Shown: positions 1-5,075 of the stretch, one piece after another
How the letters are laid out: each line of letters opens with the position of its first letter
Numbering within the stretch: position 1 is the stretch's first letter
The notes under the pieces: generated by a model
What the model was told of the DNA's origin: nothing
What the model saw: the letters and a program-made list of their open reading frames with translations, nothing else
Database searches by the model: none
Made by a program: the position numbers and the translations under genes
Source of the DNA: Nitriliruptoraceae bacterium
Lineage (GTDB): Bacteria; Actinomycetota; Nitriliruptoria; Nitriliruptorales; Nitriliruptoraceae
Reading direction: 5' to 3'
Length of the DNA stretch: 5,075 nucleotides
NCBI GenBank assembly: GCA_007123425.1
Contig: SKLC01000061.1
Location: 1 to 5,075, forward strand

Positions 1-1
1 G

Positions 2-139
2 CTGCTCGACGCCGTGCTCGCCCGCGGCCGGCCGGGGGCCTGGACGCCGGGCCAGCTGGCGCCGGCCGATGAGCTGCTGGACGAGCTCACGGCCACCCGC
101 GAGCTGCGGTGGGCGCTGATCCGCCCCGACGGCGGCTGA
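2..139 (+). CDS. 3' end of an unidentified gene (last 45 codons)
   Basis: An open frame enters from the left edge and ends at TGA 137-139, giving 45 C-terminal residues. The tail is rich in Leu, Ala, Asp and Glu, with a helical-looking stretch (DELLDELTATRELRWAL) followed by a short polar end (IRPDGG). Its third-position G/C use matches the other genes, and it is followed by a strong hairpin at 173-205, as expected for a real gene end. No family motif is visible in so short a tail, so no function is proposed. The frame could in principle be fortuitous in such GC-rich DNA, but codon choice and the downstream hairpin favour a genuine gene. Confidence 0.65.
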   Translation: MLDAVLARGRPGAWTPGQLAPADELLDELTATRELRWALIRPDGG

Positions 140-172
140 GCGGGCAGCGCGTCCAGGACGTCCCCGGATGTC

Positions 173-205
173 CGAACCGCCGGGTCCCGACGCGGGAGCG
201 GTTCG
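173..205 (+). terminator. Strong hairpin after the first gene, likely terminator
   Basis: CGAACCGC (173-180) pairs perfectly with GCGGTTCG (198-205). Inside it TCCCG (185-189) pairs with CGGGA (193-197) around the triloop ACG, leaving a 4-nt bulge CGGG (181-184). This makes 13 base pairs in 33 nt, starting 34 nt after the first stop codon. No U-tract follows, which is common for actinobacterial terminators. It could instead be a structure in a 5' leader of the next gene if that transcript starts further upstream. Confidence 0.55.
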
Positions 206-274
206 CTAGGTTCGTGGGCAGTGCGCATCGGGGCAGCGATCCCGCCGTGCGCGAGCAGGGACCCGAGGAACGTC

Positions 275-279
275 AGGAG
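275..279 (+). promoter_or_regulatory. Ribosome binding site fixing the GTG start at 287
   Basis: AGGAG at 275-279 lies 7 nt before GTG 287-289. This is much better than anything in front of the in-frame GTG at 221. The 22 codons between 221 and 287 translate to a sequence unlike the repetitive, charged protein that follows, so 287 is chosen as the start. Confidence 0.7.
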
Positions 280-286
280 CGCGACC

Positions 287-913
287 GTGGCCACAGCCTC
301 AGCACAGCTCGATGCAACCCGGCGGCGCGCCCAGGAGGTCGGCGGCGACCTCCGGGAGCGCTTCGAGCACCTCGAACCGGTCGTGCGCGAGCGTTGGGGC
401 GACCTCGAGCCGGTGCTCCGGGACCGGTGGAGCGAGATCGAGCCGGTCATGCGCGAGCGCTGGAGCGAGGTGGAGCCCGTGGTGCGCGAGCGCTGGGAGG
501 AGCTCGAGCCGGTCGTGCGCCAGCGCCTGGACGAGCTCGAGCCCGTGATGCGCCAGGCCGAGCTGGGCCTGTGGCGGGCCCTGCGGGCGCTGTTCACGGG
601 CCTGGCCGTGCTGCCCGCCACGCTGGTGCGCGTGCTCAAGGCGGTGGCGGGCGCCGCGGACGAGGCGACCGAGCGCGGCCAGCAGCTGAGCGAGGAGGCG
701 ATGAAGCGGCGCCGTCGCCGGCGCGGCGTCACGATGCGGCGGCGCACGCTGGTGGCCTACGTGGCCGGAGGCGTCGGCGTCGGGTTCGTCATCGGCTGGG
801 CGCTCGGGCGCCAGCAGTCCGGCGAGGAGCCTGACCCCGACGAGGTGCCCTACGAGGTCGGCGGGCCCATGGTCGATCCGGTTCCGGGCGGCAGCGCCCC
901 ACCGGTCGAGTGA
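287..913 (+). CDS. Hendecad-repeat, single-pass membrane protein (unknown function), coupled to recD2
   Basis: A 208-residue protein starting at GTG 287 behind AGGAG. Residues 23-88 are six gapless 11-residue repeats, consensus R-E-R-W-x-E-L-E-P-V-V, followed by a degenerate seventh. Hydrophobic residues at repeat positions 4, 7 and 11 give a 3-4-4 (hendecad) spacing, and every repeat has Pro at position 9. Residues 101-114 form a short hydrophobic stretch. Residues 140-146 are Lys plus six Arg, and 151-153 are Arg. Residues 154-173 are a Gly-rich membrane segment (AGGVGVGFVIGWALG). The last 30 residues are acidic and Pro/Gly-rich. By the positive-inside rule the repeats should be cytoplasmic and the tail outside. 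There is no N-terminal signal peptide. The layout recalls apolipoprotein-type amphipathic repeats, but I recognise no family. Its TGA overlaps the recD2 start, so the two are likely co-translated. Confidence 0.8.
   Translation: MATASAQLDATRRRAQEVGGDLRERFEHLEPVVRERWGDLEPVLRDRWSEIEPVMRERWSEVEPVVRERWEELEPVVRQRLDELEPVMRQAELGLWRALRALFTGLAVLPATLVRVLKAVAGAADEATERGQQLSEEAMKRRRRRRGVTMRRRTLVAYVAGGVGVGFVIGWALGRQQSGEEPDPDEVPYEVGGPMVDPVPGGSAPPVE
353..550 (+). repeat. Six tandem 33-bp units encoding 11-residue repeats
   Basis: Units begin at 353, 386, 419, 452, 485 and 518, each 33 nt, with no insertions or deletions. All share CGC/CGG-Arg first, an Arg or Gln/Asp-containing polar start, Trp/Phe/Leu at position 4 and Glu-Pro-Val at 8-10. 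Third codon positions differ between units while the residues stay similar. This suggests old duplications kept by selection on the protein, not a recent slippage expansion. A seventh, decayed unit starts at 551 (Arg-Gln-Ala-Glu). Confidence 0.9.
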
Positions 914-3060
914 CCGAGCGGCTCCTCGGCGACGACGAGGAGCTCACCGGCGAGGTCGCCTGGGTCGTCTACGCCGATCGGGACACCGGGTTCGGCGTCG
1001 TGGAGCTCTCCGTGCCCCGGGGCGAGACGGTCCGGTGCGCGGGTCCGCTCTCCGAGCTCGTCGACGGGCAGTCGGTCCGGGTGGTGGGGCGGTGGCGTGA
1101 GCACCCCCGCCACGGCACGACCTTCGAGACCGTCTTCTACGAGCAGCTCACCCCCACGACGGTCACGGGGCTGCGGGCGTTCTTGACCTCGGAGCGCTTC
1201 GACGACGTGCCGCTCGGTGTCCGGGAGCGGGTGCTGACCACCTTCGGGCGGGGCGCCGGCCGGGTCATCGAGGAGGAGCCGCAGCGACTGCGCACGGAGG
1301 CCGGCCTCGAGGACCTCGAGGCGGACGCGCTCCACGACGCCTGGATGACCGGGAGGGCCCTGGCGGAGCTGGTGCGCCTGGTCGAGCCCTGCGGCTGGCC
1401 GCTGGAGGTCGCCCGGGCCGTGCACGCCCACCTCGGTGCCCAGGCCGCGTCGATCGCCCGCGAGCGCCCCTACGACCTGCTGGACGCCGAGCGGGTGCGC
1501 TTCGCCCACGTCGACGCGCTCGCCCGCTCGCTCGGTGTCGACCCCGCCGACCCGCAGCGGCTGGCTGCCGGCGCACGCGCCGCCGTGACCGCAGCCCGCC
1601 GCGGTCAGGGCCACCAGCACCTGCCCGAGGAGGCCTGCCTCGAGGAGGTCACGCGGCTGCTGCGGGTGGACGCGCTGCTCGCCGCCGAGGGGATCGACGC
1701 CGCCGTGGAGGCGGGCGACCTCGTGCGCGAGGAGGTGGGCGGGCACGTGGTGGTGACCACGCCCCAGGCGGCCGCGACCGAGCAGTCGCTCGCGGACGGA
1801 CTGGGCCGGCTCATCGAGTGGCCGGGCCGGCTCACGGGGCTGGTGAGCGATCTCGAGCCCGCCGAGGAGCTCACCGACGGCCAGCTCGCCGCGGTGCGCC
1901 AGGTCTTCGCCAGCCCGGTGTCGGTGCTCACCGGCGGGCCGGGCACCGGCAAGACCCGCAGCGTGGAGGAGGTGGTGCGCGCGGCCGAGGCCCACGACCT
2001 CGAGGTGGCGCTGTGCGCCCCCACGGGCCGCGCCGCCAAGCGCCTCGAGGAGCTGGTCGGCCGGCCCGCCACCACCATCCACCGGCTGCTCGAGGCCCGC
2101 CCCATCGAGGGCGGTGGCTTCGTGTTCCGCTACGGCGAGCAGGAGCGGCTGCCCCAGGACCTGGTGATCGTCGACGAGGTGTCGATGTGCGACACGTGGC
2201 TCGCAGCGCGCCTGGTGGGGGCGGTGGACACCGGCTCGCACCTGCTGCTGGTGGGCGACCCGGACCAGCTGCCGTCGGTGGGCCCGGGGGACGTGCTCGC
2301 CGACCTGTTGCGCTCGGAGGTGATACCGGCCACCCGCCTGACGGAGATCCACCGCCAGGCGGCGAGGAGCCGCATCGTGACCCTGGCCCGGGAGCTGCTG
2401 GCCGGGCAGGTGGGGCCCCTGCGCGGCGCGGACGGCGACGTCTTCCTCGCCGAGGAGCCCCGGCGCGAGGCGATCGTCGACCGGGTGGTGCAGACGGTGG
2501 CCGAACGCGCGCCCGACTACTTCGACGTGGCCATCGACGACATCCAGGTGCTCGCGCCGATGTACAAGGGCCCGGCGGGCGTCGACGCCCTCAACGCCGC
2601 GCTCAAGGAGCGCATCAACCCCGCCGAGGGGCGGGTCGCGGTCGCTGGGTTCCACGAGGGCGACCGGGTGATGCAGACGCGCAACGACGCCGAGCTCGAC
2701 GTCGCCAACGGCGACGTCGGCCGGGTGGTGGATCTCTCCCGCAGGGAGGGGACCCTGCGGGTCGCCTTCCCGCGCGGCGAGGTCACCTACCGCCGCGACG
2801 ACGCGCGCCACCTCACTCGGGCCTGGGCCGTGACGGTGCACAAGGCGCAGGGCGGTGAGTGGCCCGTGGTGGTGCTGGTGTGCGACCGGTCGCAGTCGCG
2901 GATGCTGTGGCGCAGCCTGGTCTACACCGGGGTGACCCGGGCCCGGCGGGCGCTCATCGTGGTCGGGCAGGCCGAGACGCTGCGCGCGTCCGCCCGACAC
3001 CAGCGGGCGACCCGGCGGCACACCGGCCTGACGGCCCGCCTGCTCGCCGCCCGCGGATGA
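910..3060 (+). CDS. recD2: RecD2-type ATP-dependent DNA helicase (SF1B)
   Basis: A 716-residue protein, close to the usual RecD2 length of a little over 700. Known family role: ATP-driven 5'-3' unwinding in DNA repair without RecBC, in the cytoplasm. Residues 12-80 match the N-terminal OB-like domain (GEVAWVVYADRDTGFGVVEL). Residues 88-146 occupy the helix-hairpin-helix region but are divergent. The motor is complete: Walker A GGPGTGKT 342-349 (Lys348), motif Ia APTGRAAKRLEEL 370-382, Walker B VIVDEVSM 419-426 (Asp422, Glu423), motif III GDPDQLPSVGPG 449-460, motif IV TEIHRQAA 478-485 (Arg482), QTRND 589-593, motif V TVHKAQGGE 642-650 and motif VI YTGVTRARR 672-680 (Arg677). The start is GTG 910, sharing GTGA with the upstream stop and lacking a clear ribosome site of its own, so translation is probably coupled. 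It ends at the hairpin 3058-3093. The family call is firm; the cellular role is from homologues. Confidence 0.95.
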   Translation: MTERLLGDDEELTGEVAWVVYADRDTGFGVVELSVPRGETVRCAGPLSELVDGQSVRVVGRWREHPRHGTTFETVFYEQLTPTTVTGLRAFLTSERFDDVPLGVRERVLTTFGRGAGRVIEEEPQRLRTEAGLEDLEADALHDAWMTGRALAELVRLVEPCGWPLEVARAVHAHLGAQAASIARERPYDLLDAERVRFAHVDALARSLGVDPADPQRLAAGARAAVTAARRGQGHQHLPEEACLEEVTRLLRVDALLAAEGIDAAVEAGDLVREEVGGHVVVTTPQAAATEQSLADGLGRLIEWPGRLTGLVSDLEPAEELTDGQLAAVRQVFASPVSVLTGGPGTGKTRSVEEVVRAAEAHDLEVALCAPTGRAAKRLEELVGRPATTIHRLLEARPIEGGGFVFRYGEQERLPQDLVIVDEVSMCDTWLAARLVGAVDTGSHLLLVGDPDQLPSVGPGDVLADLLRSEVIPATRLTEIHRQAARSRIVTLARELLAGQVGPLRGADGDVFLAEEPRREAIVDRVVQTVAERAPDYFDVAIDDIQVLAPMYKGPAGVDALNAALKERINPAEGRVAVAGFHEGDRVMQTRNDAELDVANGDVGRVVDLSRREGTLRVAFPRGEVTYRRDDARHLTRAWAVTVHKAQGGEWPVVVLVCDRSQSRMLWRSLVYTGVTRARRALIVVGQAETLRASARHQRATRRHTGLTARLLAARG

Positions 3061-3093
3061 GCCGAGGCGGTCGCGATCGGCCGCAGCGGCTCA
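3058..3093. terminator. Bidirectional hairpin containing the stop codons of both convergent genes
   Basis: TGAGCCG (3058-3064) is the exact reverse complement of CGGCTCA (3087-3093). After a 2x2 mismatch, GCGGTCG (3067-3073) pairs with CGGCCGC (3078-3084) through one G-U wobble around the tetraloop CGAT (3074-3077). The outer arms begin with the recD2 TGA on the plus strand and the TGA of the 81-residue gene on the minus strand. Its position between convergent genes 30 nt apart fits a shared, U-tract-less terminator. Confidence 0.65.
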
Positions 3094-3336
3094 GCGCCGG
3101 CCGGTGACCCGCTCGACGACGGGGCGGAAGTCGGGCACGAGCGCGAGCAGGGTGGTGGGACTCAGCCCGCGTGCCAGCAGCCGACGGACCACGTCCTCGC
3201 GGTGATCGCGCACGCTGTCGCGCGCAGTCTCGTCGACGCGGGGGTGGTCGTCGCGGTGCACGCGCGGCTCGCGGTGCTGTCGCACGATCACGGGACGATG
3301 CGACCGGTCGGCGGTCGGCCCGCGCCCAGGGCTCAT
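3091..3336 (-). CDS. Small Arg/His-rich protein, unknown function
   Basis: An 81-residue protein starting at ATG 3336 behind a near-perfect AGGAGG 6 nt upstream. Residues 1-46 are highly polar with many Arg, His and Asp (HREPRVHRDDHPRVDETARD region) and are probably disordered. Residues 47-78 look like an ordered helical module with a hydrophobic face, including RRLLARGLSPTTLLALVP followed by Phe-Arg-Pro-Val-Val. It has 18 Arg and 5 His, and no Cys, signal peptide or membrane segment. A longer reading to ATG 3465 exists in frame, but its extra 43 residues look non-coding and it lacks a comparable ribosome site. It lies 195 nt after the end of the 153-residue gene on the same strand and converges on recD2. 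I recognise no family. Nucleic-acid binding would be a guess from charge alone. Confidence 0.72.
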   Translation of the reverse strand: MSPGRGPTADRSHRPVIVRQHREPRVHRDDHPRVDETARDSVRDHREDVVRRLLARGLSPTTLLALVPDFRPVVERVTGRR

Positions 3337-3342
3337 CGATCC

Positions 3343-3348
3343 CCTCCT
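3343..3348 (-). promoter_or_regulatory. Consensus ribosome binding site for the 81-residue gene
   Basis: Read on the minus strand, AGGAGG ends 6 nt before ATG 3336-3334. It is the best ribosome site in the window and decides the start over the upstream in-frame ATG at 3465. Confidence 0.8.
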
Positions 3349-3483
3349 CGCACGGGCGGTCACCGCGCCGTGGGTCCAGTCGTCGTGCAGCACCCCGCGT
3401 CCTCGTCCTGTCCGGTCCTCGGGCCGGATCCCGGCTGCGTCGGCGCCCTGCCCTCCCATCGGCATCGGGGCGCGGGCGCTTGA

Positions 3484-3517
3484 CGGTTGCCGGGAGACCG
3501 TGCGCTGGTCACAACCG
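3484..3517 (-). terminator. Second hairpin downstream of the 153-residue gene (weak)
   Basis: CGGTTG (3484-3489) pairs with CAACCG (3512-3517), and inside it GACC (3496-3499) pairs with GGTC (3507-3510) around a 7-nt loop. An unbalanced internal loop (six nucleotides against one) lowers stability. It begins 15 nt after the stop codon, so it could assist the hairpin at 3526-3555 in ending the transcript. A chance GC-rich fold is also possible. Confidence 0.3.
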
Positions 3518-3525
3518 CCGTCCCA

Positions 3526-3555
3526 CGGGCCTCAACCCGCGAGGTGGGCGGCCCG
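3526..3555 (-). terminator. Hairpin spanning the stop codon of the 153-residue gene
   Basis: CGGGCC (3526-3531) pairs perfectly with GGCCCG (3550-3555). Inside it CCCGC (3536-3540) pairs with GTGGG (3544-3548) with one wobble and a 3-nt loop. The stop codon 3534-3532 sits in the internal loop between the two stems. No U-tract is present. Confidence 0.4.
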
Positions 3556-3993
3556 CAGCACCTCGCCGCAGCCGTCGATGTCGGCGCCGTGCGCGAAGGC
3601 GCAGCGGCCCTCGCGGTGCCAGACGCTGCGGCAGGCCCGGACCGCATCGAGCGACTCCACGAGCGCGGTGCGGAAGGCCCCCTCCGCCGCGGCGACGCCC
3701 CCGTCCTGGCTGCGGCCGGACTCCGATGGTGACCGGAGGAGGGCGTCGGCCGCGGTCGGATCCTCGAGGTCGAGCAGGGCCAGCCGGTGGGCCAGGGCGC
3801 ACAGCCGCTGCCCGTGCTCCACCTCGGCGAGCCCACAGCCGGCCTGGCGGCAGTCGGCGAGGTCGGGGTCGTGGCCCGCGGCGGCGACCAGGGCGTCCGC
3901 GGCCGCCACCAGGGCCCGCAGGTGGGTGCGGGCCAGATCGAGCTCACCCGTCTCGGTGGCGGTGAGCCGCGCTGCCGGCCACGTCTGCGCCAT
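3532..3993 (-). CDS. Cys/His-containing protein of unknown function
   Basis: A 153-residue protein starting at ATG 3993, with GAGG (4007-4004) 10 nt upstream; an in-frame GTG at 4014 is the alternative start. It is Ala/Leu-rich and appears mostly helical, with helices around residues 15-40, 55-78 and 98-121. Six cysteines (48, 53, 65, 121, 131, 142) and seven histidines (including 60, 69, 126, 135) are striking for a cytoplasmic protein of this size without a signal peptide or membrane segment. The tail GRCAFAHG with flanking C121 and C142 resembles part of a CCCH zinc finger, and D47-C48 with C53 could form a second site. Metal binding is only inferred. It lies between ppc and the 81-residue gene on the same strand. 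Its frame reads on into upstream non-coding DNA, where the translation becomes Arg/Pro/Ala noise, so the shorter start is preferred. No family is recognised. Confidence 0.72.
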   Translation of the reverse strand: MAQTWPAARLTATETGELDLARTHLRALVAAADALVAAAGHDPDLADCRQAGCGLAEVEHGQRLCALAHRLALLDLEDPTAADALLRSPSESGRSQDGGVAAAEGAFRTALVESLDAVRACRSVWHREGRCAFAHGADIDGCGEVLRAAHLAG

Positions 3994-4003
3994 CTCGTTC
4001 CAA

Positions 4004-4007
4004 CCTC
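4004..4007 (-). promoter_or_regulatory. Probable ribosome binding site for the 153-residue gene
   Basis: GAGG on the minus strand lies 10 nt before ATG 3993. The spacing is slightly long, so the support it gives to this start is moderate. Confidence 0.4.
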
Positions 4008-4174
4008 GCGCCACGCTCCCTGCGTCGGCGCACGGCGACCGTAGCCCCCGGCGACCGTCCGACCGAGGAGGTGCCCCCGTCTGCCGGCCACGACTGTCCG
4101 GCCCCTGCCGTGCGGCCGCTCGAGCAGGGCAGCAGCAGCCCCGGCCGGTCTCCGAGCTTGCGCCCCGCGTCGAG

Positions 4175-4216
4175 TCGCCTCCCGGCCTCAGCCGGTGTTG
4201 CGCAGGCCGGAGGCGA
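4175..4216 (-). terminator. 12-bp hairpin across the ppc stop codon
   Basis: TCGCCTCC (4175-4182) and GGCC (4184-4187) pair continuously with the segment 4205-4216 (GGCCGGAGGCGA), broken only by a bulged C at 4183. One further T-A pair (4188 with 4204) is possible. The loop of about 15-17 nt contains the ppc stop and the codons for its conserved Asn-Thr-Gly end, so one arm is coding and the other is 3' UTR. This is the longest near-perfect stem seen in the window and fits a terminator or a 3'-end stabiliser. Confidence 0.55.
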
Positions 4217-5075
4217 TGCCGTTGGTGGCCACCAGCACCGCGGCGCGCAGCCGCTCGGCGTCGGGGCCGTCCGGCACGTCGCGCAGGCGGCGCAGCAGCC
4301 CCACCTGCACCAGGTGCAGCGGGTCCAGGTAGGGCTCGCGCAGCCGCAGCGCCTCGTCGAGCTCCGGGGCGCCGCCCAGCACGTGGTCGCGGCCCCGGAT
4401 GCGCTGCAGCGCGTCCACGGTGCGGTCGTGCTCGGCGACGATGCGCGGCAGCACGGCGGAGCGGACCCCGTCGTCGGCGAGCTGGGCGTAGTCGATGGCC
4501 ACGGTCATGTCGGTCTTGGCCAGCGCCATCTCCACGTTGTCCAGGGCCGTGCGCAGCAGGGAGGAGCGCTCCACCAGCTGCCGCAGCCGCTCCCAGCGCG
4601 CGCCGTCGTGTCCGGCCCAGCCGCCCAGCGCCGAGCCCAGGCCGTACCACGCGGGCAGGTTGATGCGGCACTGCGTCCAGGCGAACACCCAGGGGATGGC
4701 GCGCAGGTCCTCGATGCCGGCGCTCGCGGTGCGCTTGGCGGGGCGCGAGCCGATGTTGAGCTCCGGGACGGTCGCCAGTGGGGTGGCCTGCTGGAGGTAG
4801 GTGGCCAGCGACGGCGTGCGGTGGACCAGCTCGCGGTAGGCCTCGCGCGACCGGCCGGCGAGCTCGTCCATGAGCTGGGCGTCGTCATCCGTGAGCTCGT
4901 CCGACTCGTCGGCCCGCGTGGTCGACAGCACCGCGTTGACGATCTGCTCGAGGTGCCGGTGGGCCAGCGTCGGATCGTGGTAGCGGGCGGCGATGACCTC
5001 ACCCTGCTCGGTGAGCTTGAGCCGGCCGCGCACGGCCTGCGCCGGCTGCGCCCGGATCGCGGCGTTGGCGGGCCC
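4188..5075 (-). CDS. ppc: Phosphoenolpyruvate carboxylase, C-terminal third (partial)
   Basis: The last 295 residues of PEP carboxylase, a cytoplasmic enzyme that joins PEP and bicarbonate to give oxaloacetate and phosphate, refilling the TCA cycle. The gene enters from the right edge; the family is about 900 residues, so about two thirds is missing. Visible family landmarks, counted from the first visible codon, are GPANAAIRAQP 1-11, TEQGEVI 22-28, NIGSRPAKR 107-115, the LRAIPWVFAWTQ block from 124, LPAWYG 140-145, LAKTDM 185-190, REPYLDPL 246-253 and the invariant Asn-Thr-Gly end at 293-295. The frame is open to the edge and GTG 5033 is internal, because conserved sequence continues upstream of it. 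One oddity is Gly259, where homologues such as E. coli usually have Glu (Q-x-E-L-L). The hairpin at 4175-4216 follows. Identification is secure. Confidence 0.97.
   Translation of the reverse strand, partial: GPANAAIRAQPAQAVRGRLKLTEQGEVIAARYHDPTLAHRHLEQIVNAVLSTTRADESDELTDDDAQLMDELAGRSREAYRELVHRTPSLATYLQQATPLATVPELNIGSRPAKRTASAGIEDLRAIPWVFAWTQCRINLPAWYGLGSALGGWAGHDGARWERLRQLVERSSLLRTALDNVEMALAKTDMTVAIDYAQLADDGVRSAVLPRIVAEHDRTVDALQRIRGRDHVLGGAPELDEALRLREPYLDPLHLVQVGLLRRLRDVPDGPDAERLRAAVLVATNGIASGLRNTG

Noticed and set aside
207..212. TAGGTT as a -10 element for the repeat protein and recD2 pair
   Set aside because: It fits TAnnnT, but no recognisable -35 lies at suitable spacing and it abuts the hairpin 173-205, so it is too weak to call.
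221..286. A GTG at 221 as the start of the repeat protein
   Set aside because: It has no ribosome site, and the extra 22 residues do not resemble the rest of the protein. GTG 287 has AGGAG at 7 nt.
850..3021. A 723-codon open frame on the minus strand, antisense to recD2
   Set aside because: It is a mirror of the recD2 codon pattern in GC-rich DNA. Its translation is dominated by His, Arg, Gly and Pro with no domain, while the plus strand has every RecD2 motif.
3423..3435. GCCGG-ATC-CCGGC palindrome upstream of the 81-residue gene
   Set aside because: A 5-bp palindrome is expected by chance at this G+C content, and no operator or regulator is evident.
3337..3465. A longer N-terminus for the 81-residue protein from ATG 3465
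   Set aside because: The added residues are Gly/Arg-rich and look non-coding, and the consensus AGGAGG directly precedes ATG 3336.
4038..4043. TACGGT (minus strand) as a -10 element for the 153-residue gene
   Set aside because: The position, 45 nt before the start, is reasonable, but the -35 region (TCGGTC at 17 nt) matches poorly. There is no independent support.
4103..4129. CCCTGC/GCAGGG inverted repeat between ppc and the 153-residue gene
   Set aside because: It has only six pairs and a 15-nt loop that itself holds a palindrome (GCGGCCGC). This is likely a chance fold, and a better hairpin ends ppc.
3994..4671. A minus-strand frame extending the 153-residue protein upstream to 379 residues
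   Set aside because: The extension is Ala/Arg/Gly noise that overlaps the well-identified ppc gene in another frame.

Overview
The window is very G+C-rich throughout (roughly three quarters by eye). It uses GTG as well as ATG starts, has compact intergenic gaps and shows no insertion sequence, tRNA, rRNA or CRISPR array. This composition, the style of the small hypothetical proteins and the phosphoenolpyruvate carboxylase suggest a chromosomal segment of a high-GC actinobacterium. The exact lineage cannot be fixed from this sequence.

Layout. Positions 2-139 (+) are the last 45 codons of an unidentified gene, followed by a strong hairpin (173-205) that probably ends its transcript. Next comes a plus-strand pair. 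The first gene (287-913) encodes a 208-residue predicted membrane protein built on six tandem 11-residue repeats. The second (910-3060) encodes a complete RecD2-type SF1B DNA helicase whose GTG start overlaps the preceding stop codon by 4 nt. The right half is read from the minus strand: the 3' third of ppc (4188-5075, running off the window), a 153-residue Cys/His-containing protein (3532-3993) and an 81-residue Arg/His-rich protein (3091-3336). Neither small protein is recognised.

The two gene groups converge at 3058-3093. There the stop codon of recD2 and the stop codon of the 81-residue gene form opposite arms of one hairpin, which looks like a shared bidirectional terminator. The stop codons of the 153-residue gene and of ppc also lie inside hairpins.

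How the genes may work together. RecD2 is a 5'-3' DNA helicase of DNA repair, and PEP carboxylase replenishes oxaloacetate, so the two flanks have no evident common pathway. The only strong functional link visible is the translational coupling of the repeat membrane protein to RecD2. That association is the most unusual thing here, but nothing in the sequence proves that the two proteins interact.
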